From the NCBI RefSeq assembly GCF_037975245.1, contig NC_092577.1:27463398-27527397 (forward strand): a stretch of 64,000 nucleotides of DNA, given 5' to 3'. The stretch comes from Apostichopus japonicus (lineage: Eukaryota; Echinodermata; Holothuroidea; Aspidochirotida; Stichopodidae). The notes below the pieces were generated by a model, which was not told the origin of the DNA, searched no databases, and saw only the letters and a program-made list of their open reading frames with translations. The first letter of the stretch is position 1. Every line of letters begins with the position of its first letter. Below, one piece after another: positions 1 to 12,839 of this stretch. A program made the translations under genes and the position numbers.

Positions 1-1370
1 CTTCATGTAACTTTGAACTATAGCAAAGCAATAGAGCATTTATACTAATCATTCAAACAACAAAGATTAGACAGAGAAAGAGAAAATATGTTAAAACACC
101 ATAACATACCTGTACTAGTTCACGTCCAAACTTGCAAGACTGCTAAAACTCACGAAAGAATTATCAACTTGAAGGTGTGGTTGCAAGCACTGAAGTTTGT
201 TTACACCAAATACAAGATGGGGATTTAAGCTTAATTAAAGCCAACCAGTACAAGTAATAGTCAAAATTCTTTAATCAGTGTTTTTATTACTACCCAAGAG
301 GAAATTAACCTCACTGGGACATTCAGTCATCATGTGTGTTCATTTAGAAGGTGCAAGAACTTACAATATTAAAACTAAAAGCCTGATCCAGTACTTAGTA
401 ATAGTAGGCTACATTTTGAAACCTAGAATTTTTAGCATGCTATAATTTGGGGCCAATGCAGACTTTTATAAAGATGCATCAATCATGCTTAACTCACAGA
501 ATGTTGTTATATTTATAAAGCCCTAACAATATTGCTAGAAATGTTAATGCAAGTAGTACCACTACCAGGCCTATATTACTACATCATTTTGTATGACCTA
601 GCTGGTAAGGCTAATCCTAGGCTATCAATGGAACTGGTGATGTCATCAAATATTTGATGATATCATCAAATACAGAATAAAAACTATAACAGCTTGCCAT
701 CAGCACGAACCAGTTCTTACTGTGTTACAAAATGTAGAAATTTACAGTAGTTACTGTATGCTCTATGTGTATCGGGTGGCTCCATCCAATGTCCATGCAT
801 ACTCCTAACATATTCACAATAACACACCAAGTTTCAGTTCAGTGCTTCAAGTGATGAGTGGTGGGCTACAATTTTATTACCATTTTGGCACAAATTGGCG
901 ATAAAGTACAACCCAGTATACATTACATTATACATGTAGGGATTTGATAATAAATAAGATTATTTGAGGCTAATTATTTATTTAGCAATATGCTGCCTAC
1001 GTTGGGTCTCTGTTTGGAAGTAACTGCGAATGCGCCTTAAACAAATTATTGTCTCAACGGATTAAAGGTCAGTCACATGCATAGAGGTAAATCCGACTTG
1101 TTTCAAGTCGGTATCATATTTTGGGCATTTCTATATTCGGGAGTGTATTCTTAGACCCGTTTACGTATACTCTCACACAAGACAGATATAGAAACAAAAC
1201 ACAGAATCGGCAATATCTTAACTTATGTTTTCTGTTCAATATATGCTTCCATCGTATGGTTCCGCACAACTGACTAGCTCGACCGTCCCCACCAGCTCAA
1301 ACTAGCATTTCATTTGTACATAAGCGTAGAAGGGCATGTATATTACCGACTTACACACATTGCAAAAACA
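1..1370. other. Stretch without a recognisable gene
   Basis: AT-rich sequence with no open frame that resembles a protein I know. The only local structure noticed is a short palindrome of ATCATCAAAT and its complement near 645-672. Confidence 0.5.
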
Positions 1371-1638
1371 AAGGGCGGCGGAACCGGGGGGCACAGGGGG
1401 CACGTGCCCCCCCACTTTTCCTCAGGTTAAAAATTGTGCCCTTTTTCTACATAAAAATTGAGGTGTCTCAAGTTAGCAAGAAGCCAGGGAACCAGAATGA
1501 ACACTCGGGAAGGGCCGTTTCCGGCCATCTGAGGGGTTTGTAAAACAAAAACTTTCTTGTACGCTCCGCGCCAACTGACGGTGGCGCTCCGCTCAGATAG
1601 TCGTGCATACAACTTTGCCAATCCTGGCTACGCCCCTG
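1371..1638. mobile_element. CAGGGGCG-type hAT-like MITE, degraded left end
   Basis: The right end CTGGCTACGCCCCTG at 1624-1638 is the reverse complement of the CAGGGGCGTA-type terminus seen at several places here. The left end AAGGGCGGCGGAACC is a worn version of it and is followed by G and C runs. Inside, 1501-1600 is a roughly 100-bp core that recurs at 13881-13979, 28447-28545 and, inverted, 44007-44103. No clean target duplication was found, so the exact left edge is uncertain. Confidence 0.6.
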
Positions 1639-2369
1639 ACTTTTAATGAATTTCTGTGGGTCAAACTCAAAGCTATTTCGAATGGAAAAAAAATTGTTAA
1701 GATATTAACAAGAAATAAACTCTAATTCGGAAGATTCCTACATTAGCAACTAGCATGTTTTCACCTCAATTTGTCTCAAAAGAAAACTTGTTCCTTGTTT
1801 CCCAATTTGCACATTGGATATTGCAGTGCTAGTATGCATATTTTCCTTGAAGGGGGGGGGTGGGAGGGGGGGGGGAAGGCGTTGATGGAGTGATGTGTAT
1901 ACGCAAATAAGATCATACAATAAGATTTAAAAAGGGTACTAAATATAAGGCTGCATCAGTCCAATCGAATTTCTGCAAAGTGCCCTTTGATGTCGGTGCC
2001 CCCCCCCCCAGATTTAAAGTGCTTCCGCCGCCCTTGGGAAACTTAAAAATGATCTGAAAAATAACCGTTTTTGCACACTTGTCATCTTGACAAAACGCTG
2101 ACAATATAATAGTTCCGTTTTTAAGAGATGTATTAAGTGTGTAAACCGGTAAATAGCTGACAAATATCGCCGTTTTACACACGACGTACTACTATCTCGA
2201 CAAAACTGAAAATACCTCTTTATCGAGAAAACTCTATCTATACAAACTATCAAAAATCTGAAAAGATGCTGTTTTGTACAGATATGGGTACTTTCAAATT
2301 TTTGAAGGAAGTTGAAAATGTGGTATAGAACAAAGAAAGAAAATTGCTTATTTTTCCTTTGATTTGTTT

Positions 2370-3815
2370 TAGTGTTGCTACGATAATCGTTTTCAATATC
2401 GGTATCGGCCGATATTTGCAATATCGGCAGCATATCGGTATCGGTAAAATTTTGCCTAATTGCCGATAACAGCAAACCGATATTGAACTTTTCTTTTTAA
2501 CAGCAGAGCTACCTCTTTATACTTGCAATGATCTGTTAATCTGCCCAAGACGATCCATTTCTTTAGCGTCAGTTAAACTCAGATTCATTTTCGATTAATA
2601 TCCATGGAAACCTGACCCTCCGTAACCTCTAAAAACATGTCTACGGCGCGCGAATATAACCAATGACCTTCGTGAACCTTGGCCTACACACAGCATTAGT
2701 GCAGCATATATACACTGTACTAACCATTCATTTTCTCAAAGGCCTCCGTAAAAACCTTGAACATGATGTTTAACCGCACAGTTCAGCAAAGTTGGAAAAC
2801 CTTGTTCAATTTCCCGCGAACACAAAATACTGACAACTTTTTTATTTAAATTGTCACGAAACTGATAAATTTTAAAATCACAAGTTAGAGTACCTATATA
2901 ATGTTATAAAATGAAAAGAGATTTAATCTGTCTTTCAATCTTTAAAAAGTGCAACTTACAAAACTTCCGATATTATGAAACAAACAACGTTCAGCAAAGC
3001 CCTGTTTCTAGACTGCCTAACAATGAATAACGTGCACTATGCGTACATTTTTACAACTGCAGTGTTTAACCCTATACCCAACTACCACGGTGCCTGTGCT
3101 GTTAATTTTCCCAGGTACCTTCCCAATCACTGTGAGCTCATCCCCTGTGTAACACCTGTTTGTTAACATTTTTGGCACGTTGCCAAGGAACTTTTTAGTT
3201 ACGTGAGATCTGTAACCGCCGAGTTGGTTAGGCTATTTGTTATACACTTAACTATGGTAGGATATTATTTTTTCCGTATTTTTGGAAATTCTAGAAAATA
3301 CTTTCTTTTCCACCCGCTTAACAACAGATGTGGTCTTACGGTATATTCATAAATGGATGCACTAGAGCCTTGTTTACATGACATTAGTTGCATTTAGTAC
3401 GATATGCCAGTTTTGCGTGAATTTTTCGAAAGTGTTTTGCTCGATCTTTCGTAATATTTGAAAATGTGTACCACCTTACTTTCCGTACACAATTGGTCAT
3501 TTCTCTACTGATTTTCAGTTTTTTTTTCCTCTATACGGTCAAGTGAATAAGTTTTACATTGAGTATAAACTCAATAAATTATAACTTTTACATTGTGATC
3601 GACAGTTCGTAACCTAATTAAGATGCAAATTTGCAAGCATACGTTAACACTGTAAGCAACTTGTAAGTCTTTACGATGTTAAGGCTCACATTTACTGCGT
3701 CCATTTTATTTTGTCTGTTAAAAAATATCGGTATCGTATCGGTATCGGACCGATATTGGGATGATAATATCGGATATCGGCCAAAACCGATATTGGTGAT
3801 ATCGGCGCAACACTA
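2370..3815. mobile_element. Non-autonomous hAT element with ATCGGTATCGG subterminal repeats
   Basis: The left end begins TAGTGTTGCTACGATAATCG and the right end finishes CGCAACACTA, an inverted pair. The 8 bases on each side are identical (ATTTGTTT at 2362-2369 and 3816-3823), the 8-bp target duplication of hAT transposons. Both ends carry clusters of ATCGGTATCGG and its complement, which would fold together. The 1.4-kb body has no transposase-like frame; open frames inside are short and unrecognisable. It must have been moved by a transposase encoded elsewhere. Confidence 0.88.
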
Positions 3816-4145
3816 ATTTGTTTAGTGCATAAAACGAAGGGGGAATACCCCTACGTAACCTCTTTGTCGTATAATCCACTTTTAAGAACCTAAAATGTTG
3901 ACTTTCACTACTCAAATTAGGAACTTCAATAACTGGAAAATTAAAATTGAAATTTTGAGATTCTAAAGGCGAATATGCCTACATATGACATGTTATAAAC
4001 GTAAGTGCTACATTGTGAGAGTAACTTAAACTTGTACAAAAGAGAAAGTATTGCTACGTCACAGCGAAGGAAACAACGAATAGACAAAGATTGTTTCAGC
4101 AGTAAAGTTTCATGTTCCAACTGTAATTCATGTCTATGCATGTCA

Positions 4146-4723
4146 TTAAAGGAATAGTTCAGGTGTCACAAATGTTTATCTTATATGAAAGAGGACAATA
4201 AAAGAAAGCCAATAGTGAAGAAATTATTCAAATATCTTTTTCCGTTTAGGAGATATTCAAGTTTAAAATTCTATCAGATTGTGTAGAAACTGCTGAAATC
4301 AGACTAGCTGTGACGTCATATCCTCACATTCCTGAAAAGTCTTTGTTATTTTATTCAAATATTTTGTAAGATTTTATGACTTACAACCAAAATATATACG
4401 TCAGGAGATCTCTTATGTGTCAAGGGAAGTATTTGAGATTTAACATGTGAAGAATGTTTGATTATATTCTTTTAGATTTGTGAAAAAAATGTAATTATTT
4501 TTTAATGAAATATATTGACACATGTTAAGGAAGTGAGGATGTGACATCACACCTTCACAGTTAGTCTTTCTACACCAGTCATTTGCAAAGAATTTTGAAA
4601 TCTTCAAAATGTGATATCTCCTTAACGGAGAATGCTATCATGGTAGTTTCTTCACTATTCTGTTTGTCGTTTTAAGCTCTTTCATACAAGATAGACATGT
4701 CAGACACCTGAACCAATCCTTAA
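4146..4723. mobile_element. TTAA-flanked foldback MITE (Kolobok/piggyBac-like)
   Basis: TTAA at 4146-4149 and 4720-4723 brackets two long imperfect inverted arms. The left arm reads AGGAATAGTTCAGGTGTC, and the right arm read on the minus strand GGATTGGTTCAGGTGTC. Similarity continues inward for over 100 bases, for example the shared stretches AATAGTGAAGAAA and AGGAGATAT. No open frame. TTAA duplication is typical of the piggyBac and Kolobok superfamilies; which one applies cannot be decided here. Confidence 0.75.
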
Positions 4724-5019
4724 TAAAATAAAAGTTTATAAACGTCTACTACCGCCTTCACCCATTGACCTACGGATAGTCTATCAACTTCCCAGTTTAC
4801 TCGTAACTTCGTATGAGCTCTGGAGTCAGGAGAGGCTTCAGATGACCTCCAAAATCTATTCTCATAGTCCATTTATATATTTATAGTTCATACTTGCAAT
4901 CTATTTACTGATAAATCATAGTGTTGGCCCATTGTCACTATTCATCGAGAAACATGACGATGATAATCCATGGTCAATCCAAAGTCACAGTCCAAAGCCA
5001 CACTACATAGTGACACCCG

Positions 5020-5070
5020 TAGTGACAGTCCATAGTAACACCTCACAGTCCATAGTAACACCTCACATTC
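5020..5070. repeat. Short imperfect repeat of CATAGTAACACCTCACA
   Basis: The phrase CAGTCCATAGTAACACCTCA occurs twice in direct succession and worn copies of CATAGTGACA lie on both sides (about 4920-5165). It explains the short open frames in this stretch. Confidence 0.5.
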
Positions 5071-5357
5071 ATAGTGCATACTCCAGGGCCCATTGTCATA
5101 TGTGCATAATGACATCGTGACACCCTGTCCATGGTAATTACAGTCCATGGTGACAGTATACATTGACAGACAACGCCCTTTTCTTTTCCCCCTTCCAGGA
5201 GAATGTATTGGTTACTCTACCAGCGAGACTATATGTCATAACAGCACAAATAAGTCAAATATATGGAGAAAGAGAGAGAGGTGGAGAGAGGTGAAAAGAG
5301 AAAGGCCGGCAGTAAATAGTCTTCATCAGAGATATTTTTCTATTCGAATAAGTTACG

Positions 5358-6481
5358 TCATCTTCTTCGTCGTATAGCCAAGTATGTTGCCGTTTGGTTT
5401 GCTGGTTTGGTCAGAGGACCAACAGTGTCAATGCTCAAGTTTCTCAAATCGTTTTCACTTTTGACGATCCTATATCCTAGCAAGTTCATGGGGGCTTTGC
5501 ACACACTTTGAACTCTTTTGACTAATCTCCATGACATGACATCTCGCCATCTATTTATGACGGCAGAGGTGTTACGAAAGGTTCCGAATGTTTCGTTACA
5601 GATCTGTATGGTCGAATTGCATTGTGTATTCTTTATCAACCATTTCGTGACGTTATCATTTAAAGAAAGACCCACAAAGTTGTATATTTCCGCTGCTTTT
5701 TGGACTGGATTCATTGCTACGTCTTCGTATCGAACAAGTAAGTACTTTCCGACCATCCATTCGGGAGGTTTTATCCAGTATTGTAAATTACGTTGCATAT
5801 GCTGACATAGATCCACCTCGTCCTTGGCACTTTTACCTTTCCTCCTAATCAAGTCTTGATTGGGCAGTGTTTTCATACGCGATATTTCGGTCGGTCTTGG
5901 GTCGCGCACCAAGTGAATAATTCTTAAGTCTAAATAATAACTCAATGGTTCCAGATATGCTATGTCTTGCAATCTTATTAATTTAATCGCCACTGAGTCC
6001 TGTTCACGGCATGCTTCTGAAAGCTTTGTCAAACGGTCTTGCACAGAGAGGTTTCTCCTACACAGATCGCATGCAACCAATATTCTGCTTTTGACACATG
6101 ACTGATTCAATATCAAACCCATGCTAGAATTATTCCACTGACATTGTAACGTATTATTGATGATGGAAAACGCCATTTCGTTAAAGTTAATACCCGGAGG
6201 ATTTTTCCGTTTAATAAATAACATCATTAATTCCCTGAGCGGTTCATATAAATAAAATACCCCGGGAGAGTTATTGAAGATATCACCTACAAATGTCGAG
6301 CCTGATCTCTTACCAGTTACGATCACAATCGCTTTTTTGAATACGGGCGCTGAGCCCCTTCCTGTTGTTAACGTATCAGAATTGTTGTTCTCATAGACTG
6401 GGGTTGGAAGTACTTCACTGGCGTTCCATGCAGTCGTTTCCCTTGCATAAAGTTGGTAACTAGCAGGATTATAGTATTTAC
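5358..6481 (-). CDS. Carbohydrate sulfotransferase A, catalytic 3' exon
   Basis: This exon encodes 373 codons plus a TGA stop at 5358-5360. It carries the sulfotransferase fold that moves sulfate from PAPS to a sugar. The 5'-phosphosulfate loop reads VTGKRSGSTFVGDIF (exon residues about 54-68) and the 3'-phosphate motif reads LRIIHLVRDPRPTEISR (about 184-200). The C-terminal WRDVMSW...CKAPMNLLGY fits the Gal/GlcNAc 6-O-sulfotransferase (CHST) group. Several N-x-S/T sequons fit a secretory protein. A coding start inside this exon would need GTG at 6326, and the frame stays open upstream to a splice acceptor (TTCTTTTCCGCAG, AG at 6482-6483). The exon therefore starts at 6481 in phase 1 and joins the anchor exon at 9019-9189. 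The sugar acceptor and linkage position cannot be read from sequence. Confidence 0.9.
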
Positions 6482-7559
6482 CTGCGGAAAAGAACGTATA
6501 AATGGATCATGCTGTTCATATTCAGCAACGTGAAAAACCCGAGGAAATTGTTGTATTTTGTTAACATAAGATATGACCGCCAGTTATGATGAAGTATTCT
6601 TGATGCAGAAGTCAGCGGACGTAGGCCCTACACAAGATTTACGCATGGGAAATTGCGCCACTAAAGGGCTGCACAGAGAAGCCAAAAAGAAGCAGTGACA
6701 CGTTTACACGTGTGGACATATATTTGAACTGTTCTACTTACACTATGGTACTGAACATATATAAGAAGGGATTATCAAACATTTTAATCACATTTTGTTT
6801 GGGGGGGGGGGACCAGACTAGAAAAGCTTATTTCTATTCTGGTTTCTATATCCATCACATTATCTGTTTTGTTAATCGTACATCAGCTTCAGTCTGAGCA
6901 AACGATCCAAACCATGTCTTATCTATGCACGTATGTAAAATAGTAATGAAACTTCAACTTTATTGTTATGTTGTGAAATGATAGAAGATAAAAAAATAAA
7001 AAATATCATATCATATCATATCATAACAAAGCAGTTAGTTCAAGCTGCCTCTATACATACACGTTTCACAATTCACGTTCTGTTTCATCTAAACATGAAT
7101 GGTTGGTTGGTACGCATTAATATTATGTTAGAATAATGCTAATTGTCACATCCCTTTGAACATTTTATGCCTTCCTTTTTTGTGCTGATAAAGGGAGGGG
7201 CTTGCGACGAGAGAAGGGATTTGGCAATAGTAACTTATTTATCAATCTCCATTTAGTGAAAAAGTCGAATAGCGTCTTATGTTGATCAATTTCAAGTTGA
7301 AGCTAGGTTCAGAAAAAAAAGTGGTTTATGATAAAGACTCGATTGCTAAGGAAGCTTGTATGAACCTCGCATGTGATATTGATCCCTTCACTGAGTGAAT
7401 TTCAATCTTGTAACTATAAAAATATATATATATTCAGAATCCTCGAATTCAGAAACTAAAACCTTGAAATCCATTGTTTTACGCCACTTATAGTCACTAA
7501 ATCAATTAAAACATCTTGTTTTAATGTTCCTGAAGAAACATGAGTTACATTGAGTCCGT

Positions 7560-8055
7560 AACCAGAACAGTTCCATAGCTTGAACTGACAAACCAGTTCC
7601 ATGATTACATTTACTGAAAAGCTCAATGCCATGATAATATAGGCTGCCAGACCAGTTCCAGGATAGCATTAATAGATAAACCAGTTCCATGATAACATTA
7701 ACAGATAGACCAGTTTCACGATAACATTAATAGATAGACCAGTTCCACGATAACGTTAATAGATAGACCAGTTCCAAGATAACATTAATAGATCGACCAG
7801 TTGCATGAAAACATTAATAGATAGACCAGTTCTATGATAATATTAATTGATAGATCAGTTCAATGATAACATTAGCAGATAGACCAGTTCCACGATAACA
7901 TGAGCAGATAGACCAGTTCCACGATAACATTAATAGATAGACCAGTTCCACGATAACGTTAATAGATAGACCAGTTCCACGATCACACTAATTGATAGAT
8001 CAGATCATTAAACTATAGATCAGTTTCCTGGTACCATAACACGGTAGACCATTTC
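7560..8055. repeat. 29-bp minisatellite in the intron of sulfotransferase A
   Basis: About a dozen imperfect copies of a 29-bp unit with the core GATAGACCAGTTCCACGATA followed by ACATTAATA. Copies at the left edge are more worn. The array lies in the predicted intron 6482-9018. Confidence 0.85.
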
Positions 8056-8338
8056 CATGTTATGTATAACATGCCAGTTTGATAAATGCTTTTAGATGCG
8101 ACTGAGAATCTCTTTGGCGACATCGCCTATGATTGTATATTACTCAGATGACACAGTATATAATGCTGCACTGAATTGTTCAATTGGTGTCTTTAATTAA
8201 CGCACGCACACATGGTGTTCTGGATGACTTTATCCCTTATGAAGACTTCGTTTTTTTTCGCTAGGGCGGTATGGGTATTTTAGATAAGAATTTTAATTCA
8301 AAAGAAGACTTAAATGCACTGGGTATATTTGCACTTCA

Positions 8339-8790
8339 AGATATAACAAAGATGAAGGAACTAATGATAATTGCCACCGACTCATCGAAATGTGCAAAAG
8401 CTGTGATTTACATATCTTTAATGGTCGTTTCGGTTAGGACTTGGCAGTTGTTAATTTAAACCTATGGGGCAAAAGTTGCATTGACTATGTAGTTGCTTCT
8501 CCTGAATTGTTTCAATCGATCGAAAATGTTACTGTCGATGAAGTTGATCATGTTTTATATCTGATAAGCATAATCCTCTTTTATTCACTTTAAGAGTAGG
8601 TTTACAAGAGAAGACATGTGAGTCACTTGTGGAGCAGTACTCATCACCCTCTTGTCATGTGAATAACACTAAGCTAAGCAAAAGAAATGTTTGGACCAAG
8701 GATAAAAAGTCGTCTTTTTTTCCAAATTAATTTAATAACGAGGAAATTTACATTATTGTTAATGACTTAGGTAAGGATGATGTGAATTAT
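8339..8790 (+). pseudogene. Non-LTR retrotransposon endonuclease-domain remnant
   Basis: The frame starting at 8339 reads RYNKDEGTNDNCHRLIEMC, then SCDLHIFNGRFG, an in-frame TAG at 8435-8437, then CIDYVVASPELFQSIENV. A one-base shift near 8550 restores SDKHNPLLFTLRVG. The order (an NGR motif, an IDYV motif and an SDH-like end) is that of the APE-type endonuclease domain of LINE ORF2 proteins. The stop and the frameshift show it is dead. It lies in the sulfotransferase A intron in the opposite orientation. A pentamer tail, AAATAAACTCAACTCAACTC, at about 8863-8882 may be the 3' end of this or a related LINE. Confidence 0.72.
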
Positions 8791-9018
8791 TCTGGACAAG
8801 ATGGTCGCCCCCCCCCCCCTCTCTTGGCTACGCGGCTGCCTCAAGTGAGGTCAAACAGAGAGAAATAAACTCAACTCAACTCGTTTGGTAAGAAAGCTTA
8901 CATGAATCTCCTACATGGAAACACTAAGCCTGTGATCTGGTCTCAAATCAAAGAAAAAGATGAAAGCGAGGTGTCAATGGGTAAAACGACAGGTAAATGA
9001 TTGTGTAACAAACCTTAC

Positions 9019-9189
9019 CTTGTGTGAATCGTGGTTCTTTATAGTTGAGTTTCTTTTGAGGTAGAAAGTCATCACTAACATTGCCGGAGAAGTAAAAGCG
9101 ACCAAAACTGATAACTAATGTGAATGAAATACACCACAAAAACCCGCAGCGGAAACTTGTGACTGGACATTGCCTCGAAGGAGCGGCTT
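9019..9189 (-). CDS. Carbohydrate sulfotransferase A, predicted signal-anchor exon
   Basis: Predicted exon of 171 bases with a strong donor (CAAG|GTAAGG, GT at 9017-9018) and an acceptor after a pyrimidine run (TTCTTCTTCAG). It leaves one base that completes a glycine codon with the 3' exon, so the frame runs through a 2537-base intron. It encodes about 56 residues, including the hydrophobic stretch CGFLWCISFTLVISF, then a hydrophilic stem starting GRFYFSGNVSDD; YFSG also occurs in the anchor of gene C. There is no in-frame ATG between the preceding in-frame stop and this segment, so the start codon should lie in an earlier exon that I did not find. An ATG in another frame stops after 31 codons and was not chosen. 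Confidence 0.62.
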
Positions 9190-9995
9190 CTGAAGAAGAA
9201 TACAAATCAACGTTATAATATGATATCCGTTAGTTTCTGATTTGTTGATCACTCTGACTTCTGACGTGACATTAATATAGATGTTTCTAAGTATGGTTTG
9301 TAATTGTACCTTGCCGATCATTAATTTATTACAATAATCATGCCGTTCATTAGTCTTCTCTATTATGGTCGTCGAGTGACCAGCACTTTCAACAAATGCT
9401 ACCTGTAATATTCATATCTTGTAGCAATGACATAATATAAAAATATATATTTTCTGTAATAACGGTATCTTTACGCAATGACGTAACCATTAGCACAAGT
9501 TCAGTTTAACATTACAAGCATGTAGCTATACCTAGCTTCAGTTTCAAGTCCACTACAGCACCGCAGTTTAGTTTAATTACAAAGTTTACAAAGTTTTCTT
9601 CGAATGTGTGTTTAACTTGTGAACTATATTTTCAGGAAGACTGTGTACAAAAACAATCAAAAAACAATTCACTGAATATTGTTAAACAAGTAAAACAACA
9701 ACAATTAATGCAAATCACATTTCTACATGGTTTAATTTCTGAGATAACACTGGCTCATGTCATGGTTTGGATACCTCGTAAAACCAGGGAGTTGTTACGG
9801 AACTCCCTGGTAAAACACACACACATTATTACGTGAGCTCATTATAGAAATATACTTTATAAGGAGCTTAGGATAACATTACTACAACATCACCTCAAAA
9901 AACATTTTTCCAATAAAGTACAATTTTTGAACATAAGTCTTTTAGATTTCAATGCTTTTAGGTTTCATAGACTTCACTGGACGTCTGCTTGTTTA

Positions 9996-10062
9996 GAGTT
10001 GGGGGAGGCGGGGAGGCCGGGGAGGCGAGGGAGGCGGGGCTGGGGAGACGTGGGTGGGGGTC
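9996..10062 (+). other. G-run-rich tract with G-quadruplex potential
   Basis: Many runs of two to five G lie close together (GGGGGAGGCGGGGAGG, then more of the same) in an otherwise AT-rich region. At least four runs of four or more G lie within 65 bases, so a four-stranded fold is possible. No gene is evident at either side. Confidence 0.5.
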
Positions 10063-10872
10063 GTCCACTCCCGTTTGCGCAGGCCACTGACGGATAAAAA
10101 TGTTCACACTCCAAGCATAAAAGAGAGAGAGCCCTAGTAAACCGAAAACAAAACAAAATTATCAAAACATATAATGAATAGCTTTAACAATACAACAATG
10201 AGTAACATATGTTCTTGAAAATGTTATTTCCCCAATCAACCATTGTCATTAGGTACTTGTCTTATCATTACTTCTTGTTGGTCAGCTTGGGTAGAGTCAT
10301 TACTTCAAAGCCCCATGTAGCCCCTACCATTATCTTTCTTCCTCACACATAAGCCATCTGCATCATCAATTCGACTAACCGTTAGTATTGATTACACTAT
10401 TATTTTTTCTCTCATGTAATATTGCTATAAAAATGTAACAAAGAGTGCGTATACTTCTTCATTTCACTTCTTTCAGTTTGTATAAAGTCATAATCATGAT
10501 AAAAGAAAGATAAAAACTCCAACCAGCACATTACATGAAATGGCTCATAACGATGTTGTCCCTTCTAGGTCTATATGTGATACCTTTTTCCTTGAAGTAT
10601 ACGCAAAACAACACTCTATAAACACTTGCATCAGGAAGGAACCCACTCAAACTATAGTTTAGGCAGAAGAGTCACTTACATACAACGCGGTTGTGGGACA
10701 ATTCAAACAGAGGGCGATGTTTCACTTTTGCTATATTCACGTATATTCGCAAATGAACCAGGAATCGCTTCAATTTTTTGGACAAATTATATTTTTATGT
10801 AAATGAACTATGATGATAAAATTAATCCTTTCAGAGTGAATTTTAGGCATAATCAATTGTATTCGACCAACA

Positions 10873-11003
10873 AGTGCACGTTACATAGAAAACTGGCCAA
10901 CAACTGGACGTTACACCGTAGAAAACTGGCCAACAACTGGACGTTACACCGTAGAAAACTGGCCAACAACTGGACGTTACACCGTAGAAAACTGGCCAAC
11001 ACG
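10873..11003. repeat. 33-bp tandem repeat, about four copies
   Basis: The unit is GTAGAAAACTGGCCAACAAC followed by TGGACGTTACACC. Three full copies and partial copies at the edges. The period is a multiple of three, which explains the repetitive open frames on both strands. Confidence 0.9.
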
Positions 11004-12839
11004 TACAGGTGTGTATTGTCCCACTTGTCCAACATACTTTTTTTTAAAAGGAAAAGTCGCCCAGGAAAGAACCTGGGCACGAACCAAAACTACCTAACGA
11101 CTGATCCGCCTCAACCCCAGTCCCCTTGCATCGGGACTGTGACTGTGTGATCATCGTCGGGTGCGCATCACCATTCCCCTCGAAAGGGAACATATATTAC
11201 ATATGATCTTAGCCACGTATATGACTAGTAAGAACACACACACACACATCCGCCTGCATGACTACAGATGTTTTGATTATAATCGAAACCAAAGCCTTTC
11301 ACTCCTATATAGTGTAAGTTGAACAGCGATCAAGTTGTGTGCATTGTAATATTTTAAACGGTCACACTGTGGTTTTGTTCGCTTCCTACGCACACACTCA
11401 CACACACACACACACTACGACTATTATACTAAATTTACTGATTCCCATATCGAGTTAAAACTGTTTCATTTCCCGTAACGTAAAGTTAATGATAATTAGA
11501 CTACAAAATGCGTAATTTGATCTGTGTTAGTTGAGCACTATACTTCCTTGATCATCACGTACAAATGATATAGGCCTTCCCGGCAATTTATTCAAATACA
11601 GTTTATGAATGCTGTAAATTTAACTTCGGGCTAAGTTGACTGTTCATTTAGGCTAATTAAGCTCACCGAGTATAGTGATAAATATTCAAACGAAATATAC
11701 ATGAGTAGGAATAACATTTATAAAGAGTGGACACGTAGAGTCACGGTCCAGAAGGACATGCACTTATAGCCTGCCAAAAATTAATAGCCTGCCCCAAATA
11801 AACTGAATTTTGAATGACCTAGTACTAGAGTTTCTTCACGCACCTATAACCATTTGCAATGCACTGTACGGCACGAGAAGAAAGAATAAACCCACCGTTG
11901 AATAACTGTGTTGGATTCCTCTTCTGTTCCCGTCTTAGATTTGCCATAGCCAAATTGTTAATTCCGCTGAGGCAGTTTTACTGACTAGAGCACACTATTA
12001 CCATGTTCGGTATCAGTTGTGTGTCCAAGTCCAAAATCCAAGTTGGCTAATATCGACTAGCGTCAAGTACCTGACACGTATAATGCGACGATAGTATAAG
12101 GGCGCTCGTTACAATTGAAGAAGCCACACGGAGTATTTGCTCTTATTTTTCTAACAATAATGGAACATGTAGCCCCCTTTCCCCATGAATTATACAGTTC
12201 AGAAGTCTTTACCTGTGTATGATGCATTAGGAACCAAGTACCATATCAGCCCGCCACGGAGGACGGACGTATGGTAAGCGGTCTTAGTTTTTTTTTGTAA
12301 TTGGAGATGTATAAATATATACATATTAATGCAGATATCTTTTAAGTTACCATCCCTTTAAGGTGTATTTAATATTATAACACTTATCTGTAAATATGAA
12401 AGGTTAAAGTCTCAATGTGTGTTTGTTCACGAACTTTGGAAAACAAACTTCAGGAGCAGATTCAATATTTCTTCGTTTAAATGCACTTTGACCAAGGTGG
12501 GTTTAATGGAGAAAAGCTGTCGCAATCGAAAGAAAGAAATTTATTTTCTGTTGCCCTTCTGGCGCGAACAATTTACCGTACAATTACTGCGACCGCCCAT
12601 ATCAGCATGTTCATTACGCAAATGTAACCTATATATACTCATATCGTCCACTTTTTTGACCCAATTTCATGGAGGAAACGTCTGAAAACACCTGTTTATT
12701 CCTTGCAATGGAAGGAAATGACACATTTCGCAAGCTACATCGGTAAGACAGAAAGAAAGATATACTATTCAAGAGAATGGACCTAACACAGGCTAGCACA
12801 CAGGCCTAAGGCTCTTTAACAAAACAGAGAGATATGATT

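Larger units (their letters stand above)
9206..12839. other. Long stretch without a recognisable gene
   Basis: No open frame here resembles a known protein. It holds a G-rich strand (9996-10062), a 33-bp tandem repeat (10873-11003) and short CA runs near 11236-11248 and 11395-11414. An unseen 5' exon of sulfotransferase A could lie here. Confidence 0.45.

Noticed and set aside
5358-6326. GTG at 6326 (and TTG at 55014) as start codons of the sulfotransferases
   Set aside because: The frames continue upstream to good splice acceptors and join anchor exons in the same phase.
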